Assembly (NCBI RefSeq): GCF_949987535.1
Contig: NC_080080.1
Location: 60,362,668 to 60,426,667 of the forward strand
Direction of reading: 5' to 3'
DNA from: Balaenoptera acutorostrata
Lineage: Eukaryota > Chordata > Mammalia > Artiodactyla > Balaenopteridae
Length of the DNA stretch: 64,000 bases
The notes beneath the pieces were generated by a model. The model was not told the origin of the DNA and searched no databases. It worked only from the letters and a program-made list of their open reading frames with translations. Position 1 is the first letter of the stretch; every line of letters starts with the position of its first letter. Both the position numbers and the translations under genes were made by a program. Shown in pieces: positions 1 to 10,445 of the stretch.

Positions 1-839
1 GCCTGTATTTCCTAATAAATATGTAAATTTGCTTTACCTTCCTTGATACTGATATTAAAGAAAATACTAAGTAACTCTGAAAGAATTTGTAACTCCAATT
101 CAACAAGCAATAATTCTTGGTATTAACTTTTTGGAAGAACCCACTGAATAAATCAAAGCAAATTGTCTTTAAAGGCTGAATTTCTTTTCAGTGTTTAGTC
201 TTTTATATGATTAATGCATACCACAAGCATGACTCTGTTTCAAAGGGCAGAAAACATTGATTGTAGGCAATGTCTAAAGTACAGTGAAATATTAATGCAT
301 GATGCTATAACAACTTTAATGTATTTTATGTTTTCAAAATGATGAATTGTTATTTCAGTCAATAAAGGATTCACTTTTATACATTTCCTACCCACCTTTT
401 CCCAAAACACCCACAAGGAAATGATACTATCATCTGATATTAGGTTCATCAATTTAAATTGGAGTTTTTGGTAGCTGTGGTTGCCAATGGTACTGGAATA
501 TGTGATACTTTTACAAATCCTCTCCATGGCAAAATCTGATCTTCACAAGGTAAATCACAGTAGGTGCCTAAAGCCAAATGACATATAGCTTTGTAGCTAG
601 ATTACCAAGCATTTTACTTAGAGGCACAATAGAATGTAGAAAAGGCCATTTCTCTTTCTGTCTTTTTCTGCTCAAAGGTCACTCACCATCTTACTTTTTA
701 TCAGCTATCTCAGAAGTTTTCCATAAATTTAGACTATAAAATGTCACTTAATGTGAATGTAGCTCAAAATTCTGTTTTAGTACAGCTAATCTCACATTAT
801 TTTTATTGGCGCTAAATATGGAAATCATCAGCAAATTTT
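1..839. other. AT-rich DNA, nothing recognised
   Basis: I see no exon, RNA gene or repeat family that I can name in this stretch. A 95-codon open frame on the minus strand (240-527) has no family resemblance and looks like chance. Confidence 0.5.
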
Positions 840-1048
840 TGTACTTAACTTTTTTTTTTGATGTGGACCACTTTTTAAAGTCTTTATTGAATTTGTTACA
901 ATATTGCTACTGTTTTATGTTTTGGTATTTTGGCTGCGAGGCATGTGGGACCATAGCTCCCCAACTAGGGATTGAACCCACAACCCCTGCATTGGAAGGC
1001 GAAGTCTTAACCACTGGACAGCCAGGGAAATCCCTGTACTTAACTTTT
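840..1048 (-). mobile_element. Older tRNA-derived cetartiodactyl SINE with target-site duplication
   Basis: Read on the minus strand, the element begins with the head 'gggatttccctggctgtcca' and has a B-box-like 'gggttcaatccc'. It continues through an AT-rich 3' part that ends in a tail of A (seen as T at 851-859). The core is about 855-1034. It is flanked by a direct repeat 'tgtacttaactttt' at 840-853 and 1035-1048, which marks target-primed insertion. It is more diverged, and has a different 3' half, than the GC-rich SINEs at 52-58 kb, so it belongs to an older subfamily. Confidence 0.85.
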
Positions 1049-1444
1049 AAAAATAATTAAAATAAGCTATTCAACACATTTTTCCTTAAAAAAAAAAAAG
1101 CAAGTCTTCTTAGGCTGGCCCTGGGCACATACGTGACTTTGCCATTTTTTCCATGGACTATTTTCTTATCTGTTCTACTGTGTCACATTTGTTCTACCTT
1201 CTCAGAAAGAAGCAGTTAAAAATTCATCTACACATTCATGCATCCATACATTTATTAAATAAATCTATTGAACACCTACATATGGCACAGAAAAAAAGGC
1301 AGAAAACTAATCTGGGTTGCACAGAAAGCAATGAACTCAGTTAAAATTTTTGGTGAAAACAGGTGTTACTCAATCTACTGGAAATTACATTTCATTATGG
1401 GGACTCACAGACTCAAGGAAAACCAAGACCTAAATAATAATAAA
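1049..1444. other. AT-rich DNA with a short poly-A run
   Basis: It holds a poly-A run near 1088-1099 and two small open frames that look like chance. No repeat family was recognised. Confidence 0.4.
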
Positions 1445-1680
1445 GTAATAAAAGCACTAGCCATTTACTGAGTGCCTGCTTGTACCTGACTCTGAAACTC
1501 TAAAATCATTACGGATGTTTTGAGGATTGTCTGATATAATTGTAATCTCTATTTTACAGATGAAAATAACAAGGTTCAGAGACATTAGGTTACTTGCCTA
1601 AAGTGAAGTGGCCCAGAAACTACAGAACTGGAAATAGAACATTAGACTTCATAATGCCAAAGTCTGTGCTTTTAATCACA
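1445..1680 (-). mobile_element. MIR SINE, antisense
   Basis: The order of motifs matches the reverse complement of MIR: 'ctattttacagatgaaaat', then 'gaggttcagag'-like sequence, then 'ttaggttacttgcc', and 'gtgcttttaatcaca' at the end. It is strongly diverged, as expected for this mammalian-wide tRNA-derived family. Confidence 0.7.

Positions 1681-1715
<35 letters not shown>
1681..1715. repeat. (GT)n microsatellite
   Basis: About 17 GT units without interruption, directly after the MIR. It is likely length-variable between individuals. Confidence 0.97.
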
Positions 1716-1717
<2 letters not shown>

Positions 1718-2459
1718 ACAGCGAGGTGGGGGGGAAAGAGAGAGAATGTGTTTAATAGAGAACTTCTGAGAAATGGCAAGAAAACTGCCAGGTATCCATA
1801 AAACAATAATTTAGGAGCTTTTTACTATACAAGTAATTGTTAATCATATGGCTGAACTAAGGATCTCTCACTTTTGAACTAAGAAATCAAAAGCTTCCAG
1901 AAGTTGAGTCTAAATTTTACACTTACATAAGATACTTCATACAGAATGCTAAAGTATAATAACTAAAGAGCTCTGAAAATACTGGAAGCATTCATATTAG
2001 TATGATTTCATAATGTGGATAATAGAGGATTTAAGAAATTGGCAGATGCAACTGCAGACTCATTTGTTATCATTTCTGTGAAGGGCAAGATAAATGAATA
2101 AAATGAGAAAAATGAAAAAAGAATGGCTAGCAATTTTAGGTAGTTTGCTTAATCTCCATACTAGGAAAGACTAAGCAAAAAAAAAAAAAAATTCTCGAAA
2201 TTTTATTTTGAAAGCACCTACAAGTGCATATGGTCTTTTTATACCAAATAACTTGGAATTATGAACTGTCAAATAAGTCTAATCTTCTCTGATGATAAAA
2301 TTGCTGACTTTATTTGAAACTGTGAAATGAAAAATGAGGTAATAATCAGAAAGTCTTACGAAAAGGAGTAGAAAAAACAAAATTATAAGAGTCATGTTAA
2401 AAAATATTTTGAAACAAACATAAAATCCCCATTACTGGTACAGAGCTTTTAAAACTTTA
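1716..2459. other. AT-rich DNA, nothing recognised
   Basis: It holds a 14-nt poly-A run near 2177-2190 and no other structure I can support. Confidence 0.4.
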
Positions 2460-2850
2460 TTTTGGTTTTAAGTTTTAATAAATATTCATATGTTTACATA
2501 ATTATGTCATAAGGAAGACACAATTTTAGGTCGGCTTTCTTCATTCTTTCTTTATTAAGCATTATTCTATTTTGCTCCATCGTCTTGTAATTATAATATA
2601 GTAACTGTGTAATTTTCTACTAAGTGGATATAATTTCCTAAACTGTTTTCCTATTGTTAACAATTAAAGGTGTTTCCAATTTTTTGTTATTACAAATGAC
2701 ATGACAATGAGCATCTTTATATAATAATTTTCTGGATTATAAATTATTTATTGGCATAAACTTCCAGAATTAGAATTAATGTGTAAAAAGCTATTAACAT
2801 TTTAATCTTGCTAGACATTGCCAAATTACTTGTCAAAAGATGGAACCAAA
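2460..2850 (-). mobile_element. Ancient LINE fragment, L1M-like
   Basis: Phrases such as 'ggtgtttccaattttttg', 'tattacaaatgacatgacaa' and 'agacattgccaaattact' follow the order of a common old mammalian L1-type repeat read on its antisense strand. Divergence is high and the subfamily was not determined. Confidence 0.4.
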
Positions 2851-3429
2851 TTATATTGCAAAGATCTTTGCCAACAGAAGACATTATATATAATTTTCGA
2901 TCTTGCTAAATTAATAAGTTGGAAACCTATGTTCCATTTCTTTGAATTCTTTGATAACAGAGTGCTCCTGGAGGCTGGGAGGGAAGCCATGTCCGTGAAG
3001 GCTGCCCAGAGTTGGAGCGGGGAAGTGGAAAAAGGTAAAAAAAATACTAATTGTATTTTCCCTCAATTGTTATCTCTCACTCTTCTCTGCCTCTGTGTAA
3101 CTTATATCCAGGTAGCTGGAGAAAAATCATGTGGCAGGGCAAATTGGTATTCCAATAAATTAATAATCACTAACTTCAAATGGGTTTTCAAGACTGGAAA
3201 TATTGCTCTGACTTACAGTAAGTTCTTTCTAATTCTCCTTAAGGACTATTTTCTTAGAAGCTTTACCTACCCTCCTCAAATTTTCCTCCATCCTCTCTAC
3301 TTCCTTCACTCTGAGCTGGTGAGGTGCTTCATAACTCATTAAGAACATAGAAGTCAGTAAATAGTCCACTGCCAAATCCATTAATTCATTAGCATTTGCA
3401 CTGATCTTTGTATTCCCTTTTACTACAGG

Positions 3430-3870
3430 AGTTAAAGTTAAAAGGCCATGTGCACTACAGATAGCATTTCATTTTCTCTCATCTTCTCAAGTACTTCACA
3501 GCACTGCATTTTCTACAACCCATCTACTGCTTATGAATGATTCTTGCCAAAATTCAACCTCATTCTAGACTAGTAACTCCTACTTAAAATGTTAAAAACT
3601 ATACGTGTAACATGAAAGCCTCCCTCCTCCCCTAATCCCTGCATATCTTCTTTAGCCAATTCATGTCTGAACTTTTCAAAATTGTTATCTTCATATATTG
3701 TTTCCATTTCCTCACATCCCATTTACTCTATAATTTACATCCATCTGACTTCTCTCACCGTAATCTCTTTGCCCACTGTCCTCAAATTTTACTTAAGAAG
3801 GTCACCAGCGATCTCCATGTCAGTATAGCCAAGGAATAGTTTTTGTCCTATTTCTAGGCTCTTTCCTTCT
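3430..3870 (+). mobile_element. Ancient L2 LINE fragment, RT region
   Basis: The stretch around 3795-3830 ('aaggtcaccagcgatctcca') matches the L2 reverse-transcriptase coding region in order and orientation. The reading frame is broken. The preceding pyrimidine-rich part is also compatible with the L2 open reading frame, with less support. Confidence 0.5.
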
Positions 3871-4059
3871 TTAAAAAAGAAAAAGAAAAACAGAAACAAA
3901 AACCGTTTTTTTTTCTTCTATGCTTTTACACTCTCATCATCTTCTGTCTTGGTATATTTTACTGACTTTCTGTGTTTAATCTGATTTCTAAATATTCTAT
4001 TAGTTTCCTTTATCTTCAGTGGAATAAACCACTATATGAAGGATTATTCTCAACAGTTA

Positions 4060-4300
4060 GTTCTCATAATAACAGTACTAGTAGCAGCAGTCAATACTTC
4101 TATAATGCTTATCATGTGCCAGACACTATTCTGACACTGTTTAAATACATATATATAGACACACACATATATGTGAGGTTTTCCTCCTCATAGACCTATG
4201 AAATAAGCCTATTATTATACCCATGTTACAAATGAGAAAACTGAGGCAATGAGAGGCCAAGGTCACATGATCAGTACTTGGTGAAGCCCTGCCTGAGTTA
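4060..4300 (-). mobile_element. MIR SINE, antisense
   Basis: Antisense MIR order: 'tatcatgtgccagacacta', then 'cccatgttacaaatgaga', 'aaactgaggcaatgaga', 'ggtcacatgatcagt'. A short AT/CA-rich stretch near 4147-4170 interrupts it. Confidence 0.75.
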
Positions 4301-4534
4301 ATGCTGGAAATTTAGAGTAGACAAGTTAAATAATGTCTCACAGATTGGCCTTAAAAGTGAACAACATTTAATTAATGACTTGTGAAGTATCAGAAAAAAA
4401 TGGAACATTTTAAATTGAATGGGAACTACTAAGTCATGTATCAGTAACTAAGAATGACTCTTATTGAATGAAACTATTTTTCATTATTCTTTTGAAAGAA
4501 AAATATTCTTGTGTTAGTGTTTCACAGTTTTTTT

Positions 4535-5080
4535 TCATTCACATATTTATTCATTTATTAAACACACATTTCCTGCACACCTTCTATGCAAGCTTTGGAA
4601 GATTCAGTGGTGAGCAACAAATCACAAAGTCCTTGCTCTTAAGCAAATGTCCAGTGGTGGAGGAAGGCAGAGTAAACATGTAAATAAATTTTGTACAGTG
4701 ACAGAAATACGACTGGACAATGGGATGGAGATGCACTGAGGAGGCAGGTCTCTTTGGTCAAGATAGTAGTGGTGGCGTTTGAACCGAGACCTTAATGATC
4801 AGAGGGAAATTTGTCTGGGTAGAAGGATTAGCCAATCTAAAGCTGGGAGAGCAAGAAGTAGAGCTTGTTGCATCTGAGGGACTGAAAAAGACAACTGTGC
4901 CTCGAACCCCATGAAGGTCAGGGAAAGATTTAGTAAGTGACCAGAGCACATGGTCTCTGTGAGCCTGGCTAAGTAGTTGAAAATTTAATCTCTTTACAAT
5001 AGATAGCCTTTAGAGGTTAGAAGCAGTGCAATAATAGCATCTGATTTGTGCTTTTTAAAAGACTACTTTGACTGTTGACT
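4535..5080 (-). mobile_element. Ancient L2 LINE, 3' portion, antisense
   Basis: It opens with the L2 3'-end signature read backwards ('attcatttattaaacacaca'), then 'agtggtgagcaacaaa' and 'agtccttgctctta'. It continues into the L2 3' coding part with no intact frame. Confidence 0.65.
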
Positions 5081-5449
5081 GTCCTACAAAAGCAAAATAC
5101 TTGTGTCTCTATGAAGTGCAGATAGTAAATTTTAAAAAGCCCAATGAGCTCATAAGCAGTTGGTTTACTAACTGTAATCATTTATCTTAACTAGACTTCA
5201 TTAATATAAGCTTGGTGACCTTGGGGTCCTGGGACATATTAGATTAGGGAAACCCAACTATTTTCAAATAGTGTGATTTGAAAAATTCTCGAAATTGTTG
5301 GGGTTCAGGAAGATTATTTTATTGCTGGGGCTGGATGGGAAGTTTAGAATAAGAAAAGAAAGTATGATGGCTGGCTTCCATCTATTCTCCCTTTCTGTGA
5401 GAGAAATGATGGTGGGATGACTACTTTGCTGTTGACCCAATGCTTAAAT
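5081..5449. other. Nothing recognised
   Basis: AT-rich sequence without a repeat family or coding signal that I can name. Confidence 0.35.
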
Positions 5450-5540
5450 TTCAGAGCTAGTTCAATCCAGTAAATATTTGCTAAACAACTATTATATGTT
5501 AGGCACCTAGCTGAAACTGGGAATATAAAGAGAACAATTA
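5450..5540 (-). mobile_element. L2 LINE 3'-end fragment, antisense
   Basis: 'gtaaatatttgctaaacaac' and 'atgttaggcacctagct' match the reversed L2 3' end. It abuts the next MIR. Confidence 0.55.
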
Positions 5541-5805
5541 ATAATAAAAGCAGGTATTACTAACAAGAGACAGGCACTGTGCTAATGCTTAACATGCACC
5601 ATCTCAAATTACATTAATTTACACACTAACCATATGGGGTAGATGCATTTATCATACCATTTTCCAGGTGAGAAATCTGATCCCTTTAAGGGGCTTAAGT
5701 TACTTCTCCAAGGTTACACAGCTAGTTAGGGGCATAGGCAGTATTTGGACTCAGGTCTGGTATCAGCACCAATTCTCTTAGCCATTATGCTCTATAAGGA
5801 CCTTA
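5541..5805 (-). mobile_element. MIR SINE, antisense, nearly full length
   Basis: The order is 'gacaggcactgtgctaatgc', 'catttatcataccattttcc', 'caaggttacacagctagtta', 'tcttagccattatgctctat'. The last of these corresponds to the tRNA-like 5' head of MIR, so almost the whole element is present. Confidence 0.85.
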
Positions 5806-6469
5806 CTTGAGAAGTTCAGGATTATACATATACGGGTACAACCAACCTTAAGACCATCTGGCAAAACTGGCTGTTGAGAAGTCCTGGATTTATGTTAAGA
5901 TGCTCTTGGAATGGAGAAGATTGTGAAGGAGGGTCCCCAAAACACACTCTCTGTACTAAGGGGCAACAAAAGAGAGAGAGAGAATTAGCCTACAGCAGTA
6001 TGATATTGAGGACCAAGAAACAGTGTTTCTCTCTTTTGTGAATAGTTACTAAATTATTTCTACTTCAAAATATCAGAAAGAAATCACAGTACTATGGACA
6101 GTTTGTGGAGCCACCCTATCTTAGTGTGAATCCTGGCAGGTGTAGAGTTCATAGTATGACCCTGGCACCTAAGTGTAGTTAAGTAAGCTTTCATTTTTCT
6201 TTAGCCTTAAAGCAAAGTAATTTTCTGATAGGTATAATTTAGGAAAGTCTTCAAAGAAAATATTTAAAGTCCACTATCTCAGAGAAAAGCAATTTTGCAA
6301 AAAGATCTATCAGCAAAAGCAAGGCCAAACACACCAATTATTTAGTGAGACTTGTATTGTTATATCATTGCTCATGTTGTTTCTTTATGCATTTACCTGG
6401 AAGAAGGCTTTTAATGTTCAACAATTCTCAAAGAGATAAAGACCCACACTGATGTGTCAGAAAGAGCTT
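5806..6469. other. Nothing recognised
   Basis: AT-rich sequence with a short GA repeat (5971-5982) and no other supported feature. Confidence 0.35.
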
Positions 6470-6665
6470 TGCCCTTGAATTAGATCATTTTGGGTTTGGC
6501 TACTTACTAGAATTAGGTAACATTCTTAATCTTTCTGAGCCTGTTTCCTATCTGCAAATAGGGATAACACTATCTATTACAGAGGGATGTGGTTAAATTA
6601 AATGACACATGTAAATGAAATATATCCTTCTAGACTGAGAACATACCTAGTAAATGTTAAGTGAT
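6470..6665 (+). mobile_element. MIR SINE, sense
   Basis: Sense-strand MIR motifs: 'ggctacttactagaattagg', 'taatctttctgagcctgttt', 'ctgcaaatagggataacac', and the tail-like 'acctagtaaatgttaa'. Confidence 0.75.
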
Positions 6666-6954
6666 CTGCAAATATTCTGCTTTCTTGAAATGGATGAAAC
6701 CTGTTATGTTCTTAACCAATGGTCTAAATATCAAGACAATATTTAGTTAAAAGTTATATTCGTTCTTTCACTGTCCATCTGCATTTTAACATATTCTAAC
6801 ATATTCTCCTTGATAAATTGTGTCAATATTAGTAACATTTGTCATTTAAGCTATTACTGTTCATATGTTTAAAATATTTCAATGTGATATAAGTCATTAC
6901 TCAAAGGGATGCCTACTGGCTTTGTCAAAGATTTATTTTAAGTAAAAATAAAAG

Positions 6955-7029
6955 ACACATTTTTCATTTTCACCAAGTTTTATTGAACAGTGTATTCAGT
7001 AACTGTATGAACTTTCTGGCCAACCCAAT
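6955..7029 (-). mobile_element. Mariner DNA transposon end fragment
   Basis: The last 26 bases contain 'actttctggccaacccaata', matching the outer end (reversed) of the mariner family found in ruminants and whales, whose inverted repeat starts 'ttgggttggccaaaaagttc'. The AT-rich 'ttttattgaacagtg' before it fits the same end. The rest of the transposon, including any transposase, is absent. A sequence search would confirm the family. Confidence 0.6.
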
Positions 7030-7516
7030 ACAGTAGCCAAGACATGGAAACAACCTCAGTGTTTTTTTTGTGGATGAATGGATGAAGAAAATGGGGTGCA
7101 TACAACCTAATATTATTCAGCCATGATAAAGAAGGAAATCTGGCTATTTGTGACCACATGGGTGGATTTGGGGGGCATTATGCTAAATGAAATGTCAGAC
7201 AGAGAAAGATAAATACTTTATGATCTCATATGTGAAATCTAAAATACTGAACTCATGATAGAAAGAATGGAATGATGGTTGCCAGAGCTGGGGGTTGCTG
7301 GTGAGAAAAATGAGTGAAGATGATCAAAAGATAAAAACTTCCAGTTATAAGTGAGTAATGGTGATGTAATGTACAGCTTGGTCACTACAGTTAACAATAC
7401 CGTATTTTATGTTTGAAAGTTGGTAAGAGAGTAGATCTTAAAAGTTCTCATCACAAAAATGAAATTTGTAATTATGTGAATTAAGGTTAACTAAACTTAT
7501 TGTGGTAATCATTTCA

Positions 7517-7552
<36 letters not shown>

Positions 7553-7620
7553 ATCATCACATTGTACACCTTGGACAAATACAATATTATATATCAATTA
7601 AATCTCAATAAAACTGGAAA
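7030..7620 (+). mobile_element. LINE-1 3' end (ORF2 end plus 3' UTR)
   Basis: It begins in the last part of L1 ORF2 ('tagccaagacatggaaacaa') and runs through the 3' UTR. The end is marked by 'atcaattaaatctcaataaa', the L1 polyadenylation region. The ORF2 frame is broken. A TA microsatellite (7519-7550) has grown inside the 3' UTR. The left edge joins the mariner fragment directly. Confidence 0.85.
7519..7550. repeat. (TA)n microsatellite inside an L1 3' UTR
   Basis: An uninterrupted TA run of about 15 units. Confidence 0.95.
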
Positions 7621-8409
7621 AATTTCATTTATATTTTAGCATAAATATATCAAATTGGGTTTCTTGACAAGATTAATAATAACTATAGATAAAAGGAAAT
7701 AAGATTTTGTTGTTGCTGTTGTTTGCTTTTCCAGAGTGCAGAACACTAAAAAGGGGGGGGGGGTGAGTGTGGGCTTGCAAATGCTGCTCCATGGGCCCTA
7801 ATGCTGTGATACAGACATTTAGTCCAGATCTGAAAGAGAACTTGAGTCATTTCAACAAATCTGCAAAACAGTCATGTTCAAACATGAAGAGATGAATAGA
7901 TATCAGTAAATTTTTTTTCACACTGCAAGAAATCTGCCTTCAGCTTTCAGCAAAACCTCAGTTTTCGGGTTATGAGGGTAACAGTTCTTGAGCAAGCAGT
8001 ACAATGCTTACACCAGTGCTTTCTCCCTACGATGAATAAGTTTTCAGTCTCCCCACCAGTGCTCATCCCTTCTCCCCTTAATGTCTTGGCCAAAATTCAG
8101 CCATCAGCCCAGAAAACTCTTTCCCAGTTTCATTGCCTGTACATGACCACGTTATTTCAATCACCTTGGCACATTTATATTACCTACTTCCTAAGGTAGG
8201 TATTATATATATGAGATTTTAAATAAAAGAATGCCTGTAAAGTACTTAATGCTCAACTCCTAGCACAATATGAATATTCCGTAACTACTGACTAGCATTT
8301 ACATTAAAACTAATCTGTACTTTCTTTCACACACCCATGTTCTTTGTCCCCAACTGGGGTAAAGGAAATAAATGAACATTTATTGATTATCTACAGTGAG
8401 AGTATGGAA
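7621..8409. other. No gene; contains an 11-G run
   Basis: The run of G at 7753-7763 is the only striking local feature. I recognise no repeat family. Confidence 0.4.
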
Positions 8410-8590
8410 TGCAGTGTAGGCTATAGAATTAGTGGTGTTCAAGACTGAAACTGACCTGGATTTGAATTCCAGACCTCTCACTTACTTAGACTTTACTACG
8501 CCTCAGTTCCCTTACTGATAATTAGAGATAATAGACGTTTCAGGGACCACGGTAAGGATTAAAAATATTATAATGTTTGGATCCAGAAGG
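8410..8590 (+). mobile_element. MIR SINE, sense
   Basis: MIR motifs in sense order: 'gacctggatttgaattccag' (the B-box area), 'acctctcacttacttagact', 'gcctcagttcccttac', 'gataattagagataataga'. Confidence 0.75.
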
Positions 8591-9679
8591 GGTATTCATT
8601 ACCTCATTTAATGTAAACTGTTAGGTAATCTGATTGAGTTTTGAGAATCTGATAACAGCTCTGCATCTTTTTGCTAAAAATAATTAGATAAGTAGATAAC
8701 TATTCATAGCATTTTGCAAATAATTCCAGGGCTTTACTAATATGAAAATCAATCAAAGGCTTTAGTTGGCACAAAGAACTCAGAGAAATTGTTATGGGGC
8801 AAGAATTACAATTCTTCTTGAAATATAGACTATCATCCTGGAGAAGAAAGAACAACATTTTAATGTGGTCAAATTTGGGTCAAAACTATGCACTTCCATA
8901 ATGGTATTTCTACCAGGTCTTGATTTGACTGGGATTGAAATTTCTGACATTACTGTCCCCATCACAGACTTGAAAACCTGGCAGACAATCAAGTGCAACC
9001 TGTAGTTAAAGGTCACTCATCTAAAAAAATGGGTATGTTACTACCATTCTGACAAAAGCATTATGAAGATTAAGAAAAAGCACAAATAAACTCTCCTAAC
9101 ACCTGACAGCCAAGTAATACATCTTTCAGCTCTTTCATTTCTTTTTCCTTCTTACCTTACTTATTTCCTTCCCTGCTCTGAGTTCTCACTGTGTTTCATG
9201 TCCCACAATGCTGAAGTCATTGTAATGCTTTTACTCAGAAATCTCATTTAACATTTAGCATAGTAAATAAGAAAGCCTAAGAAGTGATTGAGGTAAACTG
9301 CCATTATTACATCATTCGGATAACCTGATTTGTCCAGAAATGTAACTATGTGATTCTCCTTTAATTCTAGTTGCTCACCATTCATGGGCACAAATTGAGT
9401 GTATATCAGATATATTAAATTCCTGGAAAATTATCTGTGGTGTGATTTGGGGTTATATTTGTGTACTACAGCTTTCCTAAAACTAAACTATTATCATTTC
9501 TACCCCTCTTCTGTCTGAAAATCCTCAAAACATAATTTCTAATTAATAGTTATACTAATTGGCATTATAGTCATTCTTTTTTGCTTTTTCTCTGATTATA
9601 AGTATCTTCTGACTCTTAAGTCAATCAAATGGGTTCTCTACATATGGGGAAGTTCAAAGAGGAAAATAGGATGAGTAGG
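8591..9679. other. Nothing recognised
   Basis: Just over 1 kb of AT-rich sequence with no repeat family, RNA gene or coding signal that I can support. Confidence 0.4.
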
Positions 9680-9960
9680 GTAAGAAGACATTCACACGTA
9701 GAATTAGTGGAAGCCTTAGCAGTAACAAAACTAGTGAAATTAGAGCTAATTAATTAGCAGTTAGGAAAATTTTGTCATGTGTTGTCATTAATTGGTCAAC
9801 TAGGGTAATTAGGCTTACAAACAATAGAAAGCAAAGAGTTGAAAATCTATTGTTTCTGCCAGCTTCTCCTGCTTGTTATCAGTGCAATTTTCTCCTAGTT
9901 TATGAAACAATAACAGTTTGGTATTAGAATTTAAATGCCATCAATATAAGATATGGAGAT
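9680..9960. promoter_or_regulatory. Candidate conserved non-coding element: homeodomain and SOX motif cluster
   Basis: This AT-rich block has several TAAT-core sites ('agctaattaattagc', 'gtcattaattgg', 'gggtaattaggc'). It also has three SOX-like sites: 'aacaatag' near 9821, 'ctattgttt' near 9848 and 'aacaataac' near 9907. The first two are in inverted orientation about 20 bp apart. I recognise no transposon in the block. Such clustering is typical of developmental enhancers, but AT-rich DNA also produces these motifs by chance, so the call is weak without cross-species alignment. Confidence 0.25.
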
Positions 9961-10290
9961 ATGTGAAGCCTACTACACTTTCTTCGTAAACTAGTACTAT
10001 AGCATCATAAATTCCACAGTAGAATGATTTAGTTGAAAGATAAAATTCATGCAGAGTACACTATTTGTTTAAACTTCAAAAAAATCAAAAAGGATTTCTA
10101 TATCTTGGCACACTCTTCTTTGTAGAATATGTTAGAGCCGGCCTTTTTTTGATTAAGAGCTACTGTTCTGTAGAGAACACTTTTTTCATATTTATAATCA
10201 TCAGGCAAATCAAGAATCTGACTTCCTTGGAATCAGTAAGTGGTTTTTTCCTCACTTCTTAACAAAGAACAGAACAGCTGATAAAAAAAC

Positions 10291-10445
10291 TAAAATCCCT
10301 CTTTTTTGTTGATGTATAGATGATTTACAATATTAGTTTCAGGTGTACAACATAGTGATTCAATATTTTTATAGATTATACTACATTTAATTATTATAAA
10401 AAGATGGCTATATTTCCCTGTGCTGAACAATAAAATCCCTCTTTT
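10291..10445 (-). mobile_element. 5'-truncated LINE-1 3' end with target-site duplication
   Basis: About 125 bp of antisense L1 3' UTR ('gttgatgtatagatgattta', 'ttagtttcaggtgtacaaca', 'tatttccctgtgctgaacaa') sits between two copies of 'taaaatccctctttt' at 10291-10305 and 10431-10445. This is an extremely truncated insertion. Confidence 0.9.
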
